From Cupriavidus sp. EM10 (GTDB taxonomy: Bacteria > Pseudomonadota > Gammaproteobacteria > Burkholderiales > Burkholderiaceae), in NCBI RefSeq assembly GCF_018729255.1, contig NZ_CP076061.1:1798001-1862000 (forward strand): 64,000 nucleotides of DNA. The letters run 5' to 3'. Below the pieces are notes generated by a model. It searched no databases. It saw only the letters and a list, made by a program, of their open reading frames with translations, and was not told the DNA's origin. The position numbers and the translations under genes were made by a program. Positions 47,752 through 57,510 of this stretch are shown here, piece after piece. The number at the start of each line of letters is the position of its first letter. The first letter of the stretch is position 1.

Positions 47752-49025
47752 ATGAGCCATCCCGATACCGACGCTTTTGCGCTTCGCTGTAAATTCGAAT
47801 CGGATGGCGGTGAGAGTCCGGGATCCACCGGCCAACTCGTCGACGAGACCTTTCGTTTCGCGCCGATTCCCATCCTCGTCGAAGACTGGTCCGGTATCCG
47901 GCAGTGGGTAGATGACCGCAAGGCCGAGGGCGTCACGGATCTGGACGCCTATCTGGATGAACACCCCACTGCGATCCAGCAGTTGCGCGACCGTCATCAC
48001 CACTTCGTGGATGCCAACGATGCTGCATTGAAGTTGTTCGATGCCACATCGCGCGAAACATTCTTCGCCGCGGCAAAGGCGTTGCTGCCGGCCAGTCGCC
48101 CCAGCAATTCGAAGGTACTCAAGGCAATCTTCGATGGCGAGACCGCTTGCCAGGGCGAACGTACCCTCACATCGCTGACGGGCGGGAAGATTCCCATCGT
48201 GTGGCGCTGTTCGTTGCCGGCAGACCCCGCGCGTTATGCGCGGCTGCACTTCTATGCGTTCGATATCTCCGAATATCAAGAGAACATCAACCGACTGCAG
48301 GTGATGCGTGCGGATGTGGCGCGCGCAGGGCGTATCGCACTGGTGGGACAACTGGCCGCATCCATCACGCACGAGATCAGCCAGCCATTGTCTGCAACAC
48401 GAACATCGATCGAAGCCGCTGCACGATGGTTGGATCGTGAAGGGCCTGATGTCATGGAGGCCATGGCATCCGTACGCGACGCAGGACGCTGGGCGCGGGA
48501 TGCTACCGACATCTGCCACAGGCTGCGCGGATTCATGATGCATACCCCCGTACAGGCGCGGCTGCAGTCCGCAGCCGATGTCGTGGCATCGGCGATCTAC
48601 CTGATCTCGCCGGAAGCGGCGGCCAGGGCGATCGACGTGGAAACGTCGGTTGACGCGGGGCTGCGCGTGTTTGTGGATCGTGTTCAACTCCAGCAGGTGC
48701 TGGGCAATCTTCTGCTGAACGGCATTCATGCCATTGATGCCACATCGGACGCGCGGGCACGAAAGCTAACTGTGGGCGTCGAACCGGAGGGTGATGTCAG
48801 CCTGCTGTTCAAGGTGACGGACACCGGCCATGGCATCGATGCCACGTCGCTCGAGACACTGTTCCAGCCGTTCTCCACTTCAAAGGCAGAAGGTATGGGG
48901 TGGGGCTCTCGATCTCCAGATCCATCATCGAAGCGCACGGCGGGCGCATCTGGGCCGAATCGGCCGACGGGATGGGCGCGACGTTCTGTTTTACCCTGCC
49001 GGGCGCCAAAACCTTCGCAGGATAG
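47752..49025 (+). CDS. PAS-type sensor histidine kinase (one apparent frameshift)
   Basis: About 424 residues, soluble, no membrane helix. A PAS-like sensor section ([16 protein letters not shown] ... [13 protein letters not shown]), an H box of the FixL/NtrB type ([19 protein letters not shown]), and an ATPase domain with N box (LLNGIHAID) and G1 box (DTGHGI). The frame breaks at the G run 48897-48900; one extra G restores [19 protein letters not shown] and a stop at 49025. It is likely to phosphorylate the FixJ-like regulator at 50288-50929 and perhaps the receiver at 47064. Signal unknown. Confidence 0.88.
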
Positions 49026-50266
49026 TCAATCGCGGATGCGCTCCTGGTGATGCTGTAGCACCCGCACCGCGACGATAGCCCCGAGGGCCGCCGCCGAAAT
49101 AGTCCAGGCTGCGGCCATCCGGCTTCCCGCCCATGCATTCCACGTGGTAACCAGCGCCGGAGCCGTTCCCCCGAAAACCGCGACACCCCCGGCATAGATA
49201 AAGGAAAGCGATGTGGCGCGCGACGTGCTGCGAACTGTCGATAGCAGCAGGACGACCGTTGGCCCGGCGGCCAGGCAACTCGCGGCTGTCACCGCGACGA
49301 TGCCAGCCACGAAGAAGCGGTTACCCATGCCATGAACTGCGGCGAGATAGGTCGGCACCACGGCCACGATCGAGAGTAGTCGCGCCCAGATCACGACGCT
49401 GGCGTGTCCGTGACGATCGGCAAGCAATCCGCCGACAATGGATGCCGCAGAGGTGATCGCGCCCAGGGCGATGGTCACGAGAAACGATTCTTGCAGCTTT
49501 GGCATGGTTCCCGCCATTTCGAAAGGGGCGGTGAAGGTGGCGACATAGGTTGGCACGGTGCCGCCTGCGATCAACAGAGTCCCGAGTACAAGGATTTTCC
49601 AGCCTTGCAGGCGCCGCGCGTCGTCATCCGGAGCCACGGGCGGTGGCATGTCGTGCGCCAACAGGCGCCGCCGCAGCAGCACCTGGACGGGAATCATCAG
49701 GACAGCCAGGAGAAAAGGGATTCGCCATCCCCATGCAGCAAGCTGCGCGGCGGTGAGCAGGTCATTAAGCAGGAAGCCGCAAACGCCGATAGCCAGCAAC
49801 GCAAGTCCCTGCCCGGCGAGCAGCCATCCGCAGTAGAACCCCGCCGCGCCGGCGCACACTGTTCGATCAGGTATGCACCTGCGGCGCCAATTTCTCCGCC
49901 AATGGCGAACCCCTGAAGCATCCGGCAGCCCAGCAGCAGAAGCGGTGCCGCAACGCCCAGGACGTCGTAGCCTGGCATGAGCGCCATGCCGAGCGTGCCA
50001 GCGGCTACCAGTGTGATGTTGAGCACCAGCGCGGGCTTGCGTCCGACGCGATCGGCATATGCACCCAGTACCAGCGCGCCGATCGGGCGCATGAGAAACC
50101 CCGTGGCAAAGGTGCCGAACGCGGCCAGTGACGCGATACCGTCGTCGCCGTGCGGGAAGAACGTCGCGCCAATGAAGCGGGCGAACGTGGCATAGGCGAA
50201 ATACTCGAAGAACTCCAGCGCATTGGCGAGGACCACTGTCACCAGCGCGCGGGGATTCAATGTCAT
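49026..50266 (-). CDS. MHS-type MFS transporter (one apparent frameshift)
   Basis: About 413 residues with roughly 12 membrane helices. It has the metabolite:H+ symporter signature RPIGALVLGAYADRVGRKPAL and GFAIGGEIGAAGAYL. The frame breaks at the C run 49839-49842 (coding strand one G short); one extra base joins CAPARRG to FYCGWLLAGQG. Such carriers import dicarboxylates, aromatic acids or similar with protons; the substrate cannot be told. It ends directly next to the convergent kinase gene and is 22 bases downstream of the FixJ-like regulator, which suggests joint control. Confidence 0.85.
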
Positions 50267-50287
50267 TGTCTTGGACAAGGCGCGGTG

Positions 50288-50929
50288 CTAGCGAGTCATC
50301 GGTTCGATGCCAAGCATCTGCGCCTTGCGAACCAGATCGGCAACGGAGCTCGATTTCATTTTCTTCATGGCGGTGCCGCGATGGACCTTGACGGTGATCT
50401 CGCTGATCCCGATGCCGGCTGCAATCTGCTTGTTCAACGCGCCGCCGACCACGTAGGCCAGCACCTCGCGTTCGCGCGAGGTCAGTGACTCGTATAGCTC
50501 GGTGAGGTTGCTGCGCTGATAGTCGACTTCAAGCCGCATCTTGTCGTGTGCCAGCGCGGCCGTGACGGCATCGATAACATCCTGCTCGGCCAAGGGCTTG
50601 AGCAGAAAGTCGGTGGCACCGGCCTTCATCGCCTTGATACAAATGCTCACGTCTGCAAATCCCGTCATGAAGATGATCGGCATCCGCTGGTTGGCCTTCT
50701 CCTGCTGCTGGAAGAACAGGCCGCTTTCACCGCGCAGGCGAACATCGAGCAGCATGCAACTGGGTCCGGCATTCTTCTCAGACGCCTTGAATGCTGCCGT
50801 ACCCTCGAAGCTGCGGACCGTAAATCCCACGGAACGCAGGAGATTCTTCAATGACGAGCGGGTGGCTTCCTCGTCGTCGATGATGTAGACGACTGAAGTC
50901 GCTTCCTGTCTTTGGGCATTACTGGGCAT
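50288..50929 (-). CDS. FixJ/NarL-type response regulator
   Basis: A 213-residue regulator. Receiver: YIIDDEE, phospho-Asp in CMLLDVRL, Lys in FLLKPL. Output: LuxR-type helix-turn-helix (SLTSREREVLAYVVGGALNKQIA, read as TSREREVL and NKQIAAGIGISEITVKVH). It resembles FixJ, the partner of PAS kinases like the one at 47752. It is transcribed away from the hydrolase cluster at 51346, with about 400 bases between, so it may control that cluster and the MFS gene downstream. Confidence 0.9.
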   Translation of the reverse strand: MPSNAQRQEATSVVYIIDDEEATRSSLKNLLRSVGFTVRSFEGTAAFKASEKNAGPSCMLLDVRLRGESGLFFQQQEKANQRMPIIFMTGFADVSICIKAMKAGATDFLLKPLAEQDVIDAVTAALAHDKMRLEVDYQRSNLTELYESLTSREREVLAYVVGGALNKQIAAGIGISEITVKVHRGTAMKKMKSSSVADLVRKAQMLGIEPMTR

Positions 50930-51345
50930 GCTTCATTTCACGGGTTCGGAAAGACTAACGAGTCGTGATGGCGGAGATGTGTTTCCAGGCGTCACGGTCG
51001 CGGCGATTGTCGCATAACCATCGTGCGGAAGTTTGGCGAATGCCGCCAGGAAAGCACGCGTCGAACCGCGTTGCGCGACGTCTTCAGTTATCGATTGTTC
51101 GGCTTGGAAGGAAGTACTGTTCATGCGTCCACGCTTTATCAGGACTGGCTTTGCGGCTAACTTTCACATCGAAGCAGCGCCCGAGAATGACGCTGCAACC
51201 GGGTGAGCACGACGCCGCTTTGCGGGTTTCGATGTCCGAAAACCCGACGATAAATGTCGTTTCCCATTGATGGGAAAGCGGCAATGATTGGGGGGGCGGC
51301 ATCCGTGCCTCACGTTGCATCGATGGTCATGCAAGGTTGGAAAGA
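50930..51345. promoter_or_regulatory. Divergent promoter region, FixJ-type regulator and hydrolase cluster
   Basis: No gene in about 415 bases. It must hold promoters for the regulator (minus) and the hydrolase run (plus). No clear operator was recognised by eye. GGAAAG right before 51346 serves as ribosome binding site. Confidence 0.4.
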
Positions 51346-52208
51346 ATGAATGATTCAATCGCCGAAGCCTCGGCAAGCCTTAACGCCAGAACCCGATTCG
51401 TCGACGTGCCGGGGCGGCGTCTTGCCTATCGCACGATCGGCAGCGGCAAGCCGATTGTGCTCTGCGTACGATTCCGTGGCACCATGGACGCCTGGGACCC
51501 GCTGTTCCTCGATAGCCTGGCGAACCAGGGCTTCCAGGTGACGGTGTTCGACTACAGCGGGCTGGGGCAATCGACAGGCGATCCCACCTACCAGCCTGCG
51601 GCACTGGCCCGTGATGCGATGGATCTGATCACCGCGCTCGACTTGGGCAGCGTCATTGTCGGTGGCTGGTCGGTGGGTGGCATTGCCGCGCAGCTCGTGA
51701 TGACGATGGCGCCGCAGCTCGTCAGCCACGCGGTGCTGATCGGCACCACGCCGCCGGGCAATCTTATTAAGTCCGGCGAAGCGCTGTTCTACACGCTGGC
51801 GAAGCGCGAGAACGACTTCGATGATTTTGTCAGCCTGTTCTTCGAGCCAACCTCGGCCGAGAGCACGGAGGCTGCGAGGCGGTCAGCCGATCGGCTTCCT
51901 GCACGCAAGCTCGACGTCAGTCCGGAAGTGCCGTGGCAGTGGGCCGGGTCCCAGCTTGGCGATGGACCGAAGAATCCGGTCTTTCCGGTGGATGCAGTGC
52001 TTCAGGCGCTCAAGTCCACGCGCATCCCTGTCCTGCATATCGGTGGCGATCACGACATCGTATTCCCGGTCGAGAACTGGTACGCGCTCAACAACCAGCT
52101 ACCGACCTTGCACCTTGTGACCTTTCCGCGCGCCGGACACGGGCCGCAACTCCAGTATCCCAGGCGTCCGCACGACATATCGCGGCGTTCGTCGACGCCC
52201 ACGCATAG
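51346..52208 (+). CDS. Alpha/beta hydrolase (one apparent frameshift near the end)
   Basis: About 288 residues. The nucleophile elbow is GGWSVGGIA (Ser), an acid residue lies in GGDHDIVFP and the His in RAGHGPQL. The oxyanion stretch reads RFRGTMDAWDP in place of the usual HG. The frame slips at the C run 52159-52161; one extra C gives QASARHIAAFVDAHA and a stop at 52208, the natural family end. Without it the frame runs on to 52299. Related in plan to the hydrolase at 54110 (both have GT-D-WDP). First gene of a + strand run with two alcohol dehydrogenases. Substrate unknown. Confidence 0.82.
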
Positions 52209-52321
52209 CGGAATCCAGTTGGTATTCGGCGCGTCAGCCGCGTCACTCAAGTACTTCGAGAGCCCAGCCTCGAAGGGGATTGTCTCGCCCTCCAAGTAGC
52301 AAACCAAGCAGAAGGTAAATC

Positions 52322-53041
52322 ATGTCTGACCTGATCCATTTCGCCATCGATGCCGCAGGCGGTCTCGAACGCTTCCAGAGTTTCAAGCGCGTCTCCGCGC
52401 ATCTGCACCACACCGGCATCCTGTGGAACCTGAAACAGCGCGACGGAGTGCTGACGGATTCGCGCGTGACCGTGGACCTGCACGCACAGCGGGTCTCGCA
52501 TGAGCCGTTCGCACCGACCACCGATCATTCCGTCTTTACGCCGGATCGTGTCGAGATCCGGCAAGCGGACGGCACGCTCGTCGAATCGCTGGATCGTCCC
52601 CGCACGTCGTTCGAAGGTTTCGAACTCGAAACACCGTGGTCGAATCCGCAACTGGCGTACTTCGCAGGCTACACGATGTGGACGTACCTGACGTCGCCGT
52701 TCGTGCTGCGCCATCCCGGCGTTGCGGCCACAGAGATCGAGCCGTGGGTGGTCGATGGCCTTTCCTGGCGGCGTCTGCGCGTGACCTTCCCGGATTCGGT
52801 GGCCACGCACAGCGCGGAGCAAACCTACTACTTCGACGCGGAGGGACTGCTGCGCCGTCACGACTACGAAGTGGACATCCAGGGCCGCAATGCGGCCGCA
52901 CGTTACCTCAGCGACTACGTCGAGGTGCAAGGCATCCGCATGCCCACCCGCATGCGCATCTACCCGCGCACGCCGGAGAATCTCGCAATGCCGGAGCCGC
53001 TGATCGTAGGCGTGGACCTGTCCGATTTCCGCTTCGAGTGA
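52322..53041 (+). CDS. Hypothetical protein, 239 residues
   Basis: A soluble, beta-rich protein without signal peptide. Repeated strand pattern (VEIRQADGTLVESL, ELETPWSNPQLAYFAGYTMWTYLTSPF, split here as ELETPWSNPQ and YTMWTYLTSPF; YYFDAEGLLRRHDYEV) resembles lipid- or ligand-binding lipocalin-like beta proteins, but I do not recognise a family. It sits between a hydrolase and an alcohol dehydrogenase (4 bases before the latter), so it likely serves the same pathway. Confidence 0.7.
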   Translation: MSDLIHFAIDAAGGLERFQSFKRVSAHLHHTGILWNLKQRDGVLTDSRVTVDLHAQRVSHEPFAPTTDHSVFTPDRVEIRQADGTLVESLDRPRTSFEGFELETPWSNPQLAYFAGYTMWTYLTSPFVLRHPGVAATEIEPWVVDGLSWRRLRVTFPDSVATHSAEQTYYFDAEGLLRRHDYEVDIQGRNAAARYLSDYVEVQGIRMPTRMRIYPRTPENLAMPEPLIVGVDLSDFRFE

Positions 53042-53045
53042 GGCC

Positions 53046-54098
53046 ATGACGATGACTGCAAATCAAACCTATCGCGCTGCCGTAGTCGTGGCGCCTGGCA
53101 AGTTATCTATGATCGATCGGCCGATCGAGGAGCCCGGCTTCGGACAAGTGCGCATTCGCGTGGAGGCCTGTGGTGTCTGCCACTCGGACAGTGCGACGGT
53201 TGCGCGGGCTCCGGCCAATCCGGAGCAAGGGCTGACTCCCGGTCATGAAGTCGTGGGCCGCATCGAAGCGGTCGGCAACGGCGTCGAAGGCTGGCATGTA
53301 GGTCAGCGCGTGGGTGTGGGCTTCCTGGCCGGCGAAGACCGGACTTGTCCGTCGTGCCGCCAGGGCGACGTGGTGAATTGCCAGAGTCCGGTGATCACGG
53401 GCATGACGACCAACGGCGGCTATGCCGAAAGCATGCTGGCAGAAGCGCGCGGCCTCGTGCGTGTTCCGGATGAACTCGATGCCGCTGAAGCGGCGCCGCT
53501 GCTGTGCGCTGGCCTGACTACGTTCAACGCCTTGCGCAATGCGAATGCACGGGCTGGCGATGTGGTGGTGGTGCATGGCCTTGGCGGCCTGGGTCACCTC
53601 GCCGTGCAGTTCGCGCGCAAGATGGGTTTCCATACGGTGGCGATTGCGCGGGGCGCAGACAAGGCGGAACTCGCGGCTCAACTCGGCGCGCATCGCTACA
53701 TCGATTCCGAAAGCGAAGATGCGGTGGGGGTACTGCGCAGCCTGGGCGGTGCGAAGGTGGTATTGGCGACGGCACCGACCGGCGCCGGCATGTCCTCCCT
53801 CGTTCCGGGATTGGCGGCTCGTGGCCAGTTGATCGTCGTGGCCGTGCCGGGAGATCCTCTCTCGTTGACCGCTACGGACCTCGTGTTCGGTGCGCGCGCC
53901 GTGGTGGGTGCCCTGACCGGAACGGTCTACGACAACGAGCAGACATTGGCCTTTGCCAATCTGCAGGACATTCGTCCCATGATCGAAACGTTCCCGCTGG
54001 AACAGGCCCAGGTGGCGTACGACCGGATGATGCGTGCCGATGTGCGGTTCCGCGCGGTGCTGGTCATGCCGGCCTACGACGGCCCCTCTGCCGCTTGA
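53046..54098 (+). CDS. Zinc-dependent alcohol dehydrogenase family protein
   Basis: A 350-residue medium-chain dehydrogenase. Catalytic zinc ligands: Cys in ACGVCHSD, His-Glu in GHEVVG, and a later Cys. NAD-binding GLGGLGHLAV. The structural-zinc loop is CPSCRQGDVVNC, one Cys short of the usual four, so that zinc may be absent. It starts right after the preceding gene (GAGG overlaps its stop) and is followed by a hydrolase 11 bases on. Oxidises or reduces an alcohol or aldehyde; substrate unknown. Confidence 0.87.
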   Translation: MTMTANQTYRAAVVVAPGKLSMIDRPIEEPGFGQVRIRVEACGVCHSDSATVARAPANPEQGLTPGHEVVGRIEAVGNGVEGWHVGQRVGVGFLAGEDRTCPSCRQGDVVNCQSPVITGMTTNGGYAESMLAEARGLVRVPDELDAAEAAPLLCAGLTTFNALRNANARAGDVVVVHGLGGLGHLAVQFARKMGFHTVAIARGADKAELAAQLGAHRYIDSESEDAVGVLRSLGGAKVVLATAPTGAGMSSLVPGLAARGQLIVVAVPGDPLSLTATDLVFGARAVVGALTGTVYDNEQTLAFANLQDIRPMIETFPLEQAQVAYDRMMRADVRFRAVLVMPAYDGPSAA

Positions 54099-54109
54099 AG
54101 GAGGCAACG

Positions 54110-54964
54110 ATGACAATCATGACCTCCTCGAATGCCTCGACCCAGTATGTCGAAGCGGGTGGCGTGCGCTATGCGTATCGCCGCTTTGGTAACGCCAATG
54201 GCGGGCTGCCGCTGCTTTGCCTGCAGCATTTCACGGGTACCCTCGACAACTGGGACCCGGCTATCGTCGATGCGCTGTCCACGGAGCGGGAAATCATTCT
54301 GTTCGAGAACGCGGGGGTAGGTCGGTCGGGTGGCGCTGTCCCTGCATCGATCACAGCGATGGCGGAGCATGTGCTGCAGTTCGTCGGTGCCATCGCACTG
54401 TCGAAGTTCCACCTCCTGGGCTACTCGCTCGGTGGATTCCTGGCGCAGGAGATTGCCATCGCAAAGCCTGATCTCGTTGAGCGCATGGTGCTTTCCGGTA
54501 GCGCGCCCGAAGGCGGGAAGGGAGCCGGCATGGATCGACCGGAACTGATCGCCATCTATACGGATGCTGAGATGCCGATGCAGGAGAAGCTCAAGCGGCT
54601 TTTCTTCCCGGAGACGGCCGAGGGCGAGCAAGCTGCACAAGCCTTCGTGGATCGTCTGGCATCGCGCATCGGCGAACCCGACCTACCGGCCAATGCCGAA
54701 GTCGCGCCGGCGCAGCTTGGCGCAATGATCGCCTGGGCGAACTGGCCGGGCGATGTGGCGCGCAAGCTGGCAACGATTCCGCATCCCGTGCTAGTCACCA
54801 ATGGCGACAACGACACCATGATTCCCACGCGAAACAGCTTCGTGCTCGCGGAGGGTTTGCCGAATGCCACATTGGTCATCTATCCGAACGCTGGTCACGG
54901 CGCGCTGTTCCAGTATGCATCCACGTACGTCGCACACGTGCGTGAGTTCCTGCGTGGCGCCTGA
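54110..54964 (+). CDS. Alpha/beta hydrolase
   Basis: A 284-residue hydrolase. Nucleophile elbow GYSLGGFLAQ (Ser), Asp in NGDNDTMIP, His in NAGHGALFQ; oxyanion region QHFTGTLDNWDP. The true start is the ATG at 54110 with AAGGAGG before it; the long open frame upstream is antisense-free read-through of the dehydrogenase. Paralogue of the hydrolase at 51346, so the hydrolase-dehydrogenase pair appears twice. No frameshift. Confidence 0.87.
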   Translation: MTIMTSSNASTQYVEAGGVRYAYRRFGNANGGLPLLCLQHFTGTLDNWDPAIVDALSTEREIILFENAGVGRSGGAVPASITAMAEHVLQFVGAIALSKFHLLGYSLGGFLAQEIAIAKPDLVERMVLSGSAPEGGKGAGMDRPELIAIYTDAEMPMQEKLKRLFFPETAEGEQAAQAFVDRLASRIGEPDLPANAEVAPAQLGAMIAWANWPGDVARKLATIPHPVLVTNGDNDTMIPTRNSFVLAEGLPNATLVIYPNAGHGALFQYASTYVAHVREFLRGA

Positions 54965-54999
54965 GCGCGCTGCATTTCCCTATCGAGGAGTCAAGCAGA

Positions 55000-56007
55000 A
55001 TGAAAGCGATTGTTTACGACAAGGCCGGCCTGCCGATCGATGATCCGCGCGCCCTGTACGAAATGGAACTGCCCCGACCGGAACCGCAGGCGCGTGACCT
55101 ACTGGTCAGGATCGAGGCAATTGCCGTGAATCCGGTAGACAGCAAGCTGCGTCTCGGCGTGCAACCGAATGGCCCGCGCGTTCTGGGCTGGGATGCGGTA
55201 GGCACCGTGGAAGCGGTCGGCGAGGCGGTGGAGCTGTTCAAGGTGGGTGACAAGGTCTGGTACGCGGGCGATATTACGCGACAAGGCAGCTACGCGGAGT
55301 ACGGACTCGTGGACGAACGCATTGCCGGCCATTGCCCCAAGTCGTTAAAGACTGCCGATGCGGCAGCCCTGCCGTTGACGAGCATTACCGCCTGGGAACT
55401 GCTGTTCGATCGTCTGCGCATTCCGGAGGCCGGCGGCCACGGACAAAGCCTGCTGGTGATCGGCGCCAGCGGCGGCGTGGGCTCCATCCTGGTCCAGTTG
55501 GCACGCAAGCTGACGGGTCTGACTGTGATCGGCACGGCGTCGCGACCCGAAAGCCGGAAGTGGGTGATGGATCTGGGTGCGCACCTCGTGATCGACCACA
55601 GCCAGCCCCTGCAGCCGCAACTGACGGCGGGCGGCATTCACCAGGTGGACCACGTCATCAGCCTGACGCATACGGACAGCTACTACGCGCAGATCGTGGA
55701 ACTGCTCAAACCGCAAGGCCAGTTGGCGCTGATCGACGATCCTGCCACGCTAGACGCGATGCCTCTCAAGCGCAAGTCGATATCGTTGCATTGGGAGTTC
55801 ATGTTCACGCGATCGATGTACCGCGCGGCGGACATGGTCGACCAGCACAAACTGCTCGACCGTGTGGCCGCATTGCTCGATGAAGGAGTACTCAAGACTA
55901 CGGTTGGCGAACACTTTGGCGACATCACGGTCGACAACCTGCGTCGCGCGCATGCAGTGCTGGAGAGCAGCAGGGCCGTAGGAAAAATTGTCCTTGCACG
56001 TAGCTGA
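55000..56007 (+). CDS. Zinc-type alcohol dehydrogenase-like (quinone oxidoreductase) protein
   Basis: A 335-residue MDR protein of the zinc-free quinone oxidoreductase type. N-terminal catalytic domain (AVNPVDSKLRLG, LGWDAVGTVEAVG) and Rossmann domain with IGASGGVGSILVQLARK. Zinc ligand Cys and His of true alcohol dehydrogenases are missing, so it should reduce enones or quinones with NADPH. GAGGAG precedes the ATG at 55000. It follows the hydrolase by 35 bases in the same run. Confidence 0.88.
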   Translation: MKAIVYDKAGLPIDDPRALYEMELPRPEPQARDLLVRIEAIAVNPVDSKLRLGVQPNGPRVLGWDAVGTVEAVGEAVELFKVGDKVWYAGDITRQGSYAEYGLVDERIAGHCPKSLKTADAAALPLTSITAWELLFDRLRIPEAGGHGQSLLVIGASGGVGSILVQLARKLTGLTVIGTASRPESRKWVMDLGAHLVIDHSQPLQPQLTAGGIHQVDHVISLTHTDSYYAQIVELLKPQGQLALIDDPATLDAMPLKRKSISLHWEFMFTRSMYRAADMVDQHKLLDRVAALLDEGVLKTTVGEHFGDITVDNLRRAHAVLESSRAVGKIVLARS

Positions 56008-56068
56008 ACCAGGCGAGTTGGGCGCGTCCGCCGGGCCCGGCGCTTACGAACCTTGAATTGGCAAGATG

Positions 56069-56335
56069 ATGTCGACGATAGTACAGAAAAGCCTTTCGGT
56101 GACGCACGTCAGCGAGGTCTTCGAGATTGCGCCGGATGCGTTCTGCCGGCAGTTCGAGCAACAACTTGCAAAGCTGGATCATGGCGCGTTGGAGTTGATG
56201 CATCAAAATCCGGCCGCCGCTGAAGCACGGATGGCGGAGATGGAAGGTCCGCACGGACTGATGCTGTTCGACAAGCTGGATCACGAAAAGCTGCCGGCAA
56301 TCTTCAGCGCATTGGCCAGCCAAGAGGCAACATGA
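56069..56335 (+). CDS. Hypothetical protein, 88 residues
   Basis: Small soluble helical protein (ALELMHQNPAAAEARMAEMEGPHGLMLFDKLDH) whose motifs are not from a family I recognise; the Met/His content is high. It overlaps tehA by ATGA (4 bases), so it is coupled with it and may be an accessory subunit. The start at 56069 is preferred over the ATG at 56066; there is no clear ribosome binding site. Confidence 0.6.
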   Translation: MSTIVQKSLSVTHVSEVFEIAPDAFCRQFEQQLAKLDHGALELMHQNPAAAEARMAEMEGPHGLMLFDKLDHEKLPAIFSALASQEAT

Positions 56336-57297
56336 CTTCGCCGACGACGAAAGGGTTCTCGATTCCGGCTTCCGCTATGGGCATTGTGCTCGGCATGGCC
56401 GGTCTGTCGAACTGTTGGCGAGTTGCCCACACGTTGTGGGGCGTCAGGGCAGCGGTATCCGATGTGCTGTTTGCAGTTACGACGCTTATCTGGTCGGTGC
56501 TCGTGCTCTCATTCGTCGCAAAATGGCTGACGCACCGCGATGAGGCCCTTGCCGAAGCGCGGCATCCGGTAGCCTGCTGCTTCATCGGTCTGATACCGGT
56601 GGCGACGCTGCTGGTCGCGGTCTGGCTGCACAGCTTCGCTCCGGCGATTGGGACGACCTTGATCGTCATCGGTGTGATTGCCCAACTAGCCTTCTCCACG
56701 TTTCGCAGCGGGGGCATGATGCGCGGCGGCCGCAAGCTTGGGGACACTACCGCGGTCATGTACTTGCCGACGGTGGCGGGCAACTTTGTCTCCGCGATGG
56801 CCGTGGCCTCGCTTGGTTGGATGGATCTGGCCAAACTGTTCTTCGGGGCAGGGCTGTTTTCATGGTTCGCGCTGGAGTCGATTATCACGCATCGCCTTTA
56901 TCTGGGCGACGAACTGGCGCCTGCGGTGCGGCCGACGCTGGGCATCCAGCTTGCGCCGCCAGTGGTCGGCGCGACGGCATATCTTGCGGTGACAGGCGGC
57001 AGGCTTGACTGGCCTTTCTATGCGATGGTCGGCTACGGATTGCTGCAACTGCTGTTCCTGCTCCGGCTCTCGCGTTGGTTCCTGGCATCTGGCGCGACAC
57101 CAGGGTTCTGGGCGTTCAGCTTCGGGATTACAGCGTTGGGGATTTCGTGCATGCGTGCAGCGGCCTTTGCGCCGGATTCCCTATTCGCGGGCATTGCATT
57201 GCCGGTGTTCATCTTTGTCAATGTGGCAATCGGCTCGTTGGTCTTGTTGACGCTGGGTCTGCTGTTGAGAGGGCGCCTGTTTCGTCGAGCTGGTTGA
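56332..57297 (+). CDS. tehA: TehA/SLAC1-family transporter
   Basis: A 321-residue membrane protein with ten hydrophobic helices typical of the TDT/SLAC1 family, which move C4-dicarboxylates or anions; E. coli TehA confers tellurite resistance. Motifs at the N-terminus (IPASAMGIVLGMAGLSNCWR) and central FFGAGLFSWFALESI match the fold. Coupled to the small gene before it by ATGA. Placed between stress-type oxidoreductases and catalase, a role in anion or oxyanion stress is likely, but substrate is unproven. Confidence 0.88.
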   Translation: MTSPTTKGFSIPASAMGIVLGMAGLSNCWRVAHTLWGVRAAVSDVLFAVTTLIWSVLVLSFVAKWLTHRDEALAEARHPVACCFIGLIPVATLLVAVWLHSFAPAIGTTLIVIGVIAQLAFSTFRSGGMMRGGRKLGDTTAVMYLPTVAGNFVSAMAVASLGWMDLAKLFFGAGLFSWFALESIITHRLYLGDELAPAVRPTLGIQLAPPVVGATAYLAVTGGRLDWPFYAMVGYGLLQLLFLLRLSRWFLASGATPGFWAFSFGITALGISCMRAAAFAPDSLFAGIALPVFIFVNVAIGSLVLLTLGLLLRGRLFRRAG

Positions 57298-57510
57298 CCG
57301 ATGTGAAGAAGGGATGGGCACCGCTGAGACGTGTAGAAACTGTGTAGGTGCGAGACGCTGCACGATCACCCGTTCCACGTGCCGGTTCGTGTGTAAAAGA
57401 TGGCGTTCCTTTCCATCCCTATGAAGGACATTGGAAGGAAGCTTGTTGGTAGAACCGAAAAAATGCACGCGCAATGCTCCAGAGGCAGGGCCGCGCATCA
57501 AGAAACTTTT

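Noticed and set aside
47425..48729. 434-residue minus-strand ORF opposite the histidine kinase
   Set aside because: Antisense shadow; kinase motifs are on the + strand.
53103..54116. 337-residue minus-strand ORF opposite the alcohol dehydrogenase
   Set aside because: His/Arg-rich antisense frame without motifs.
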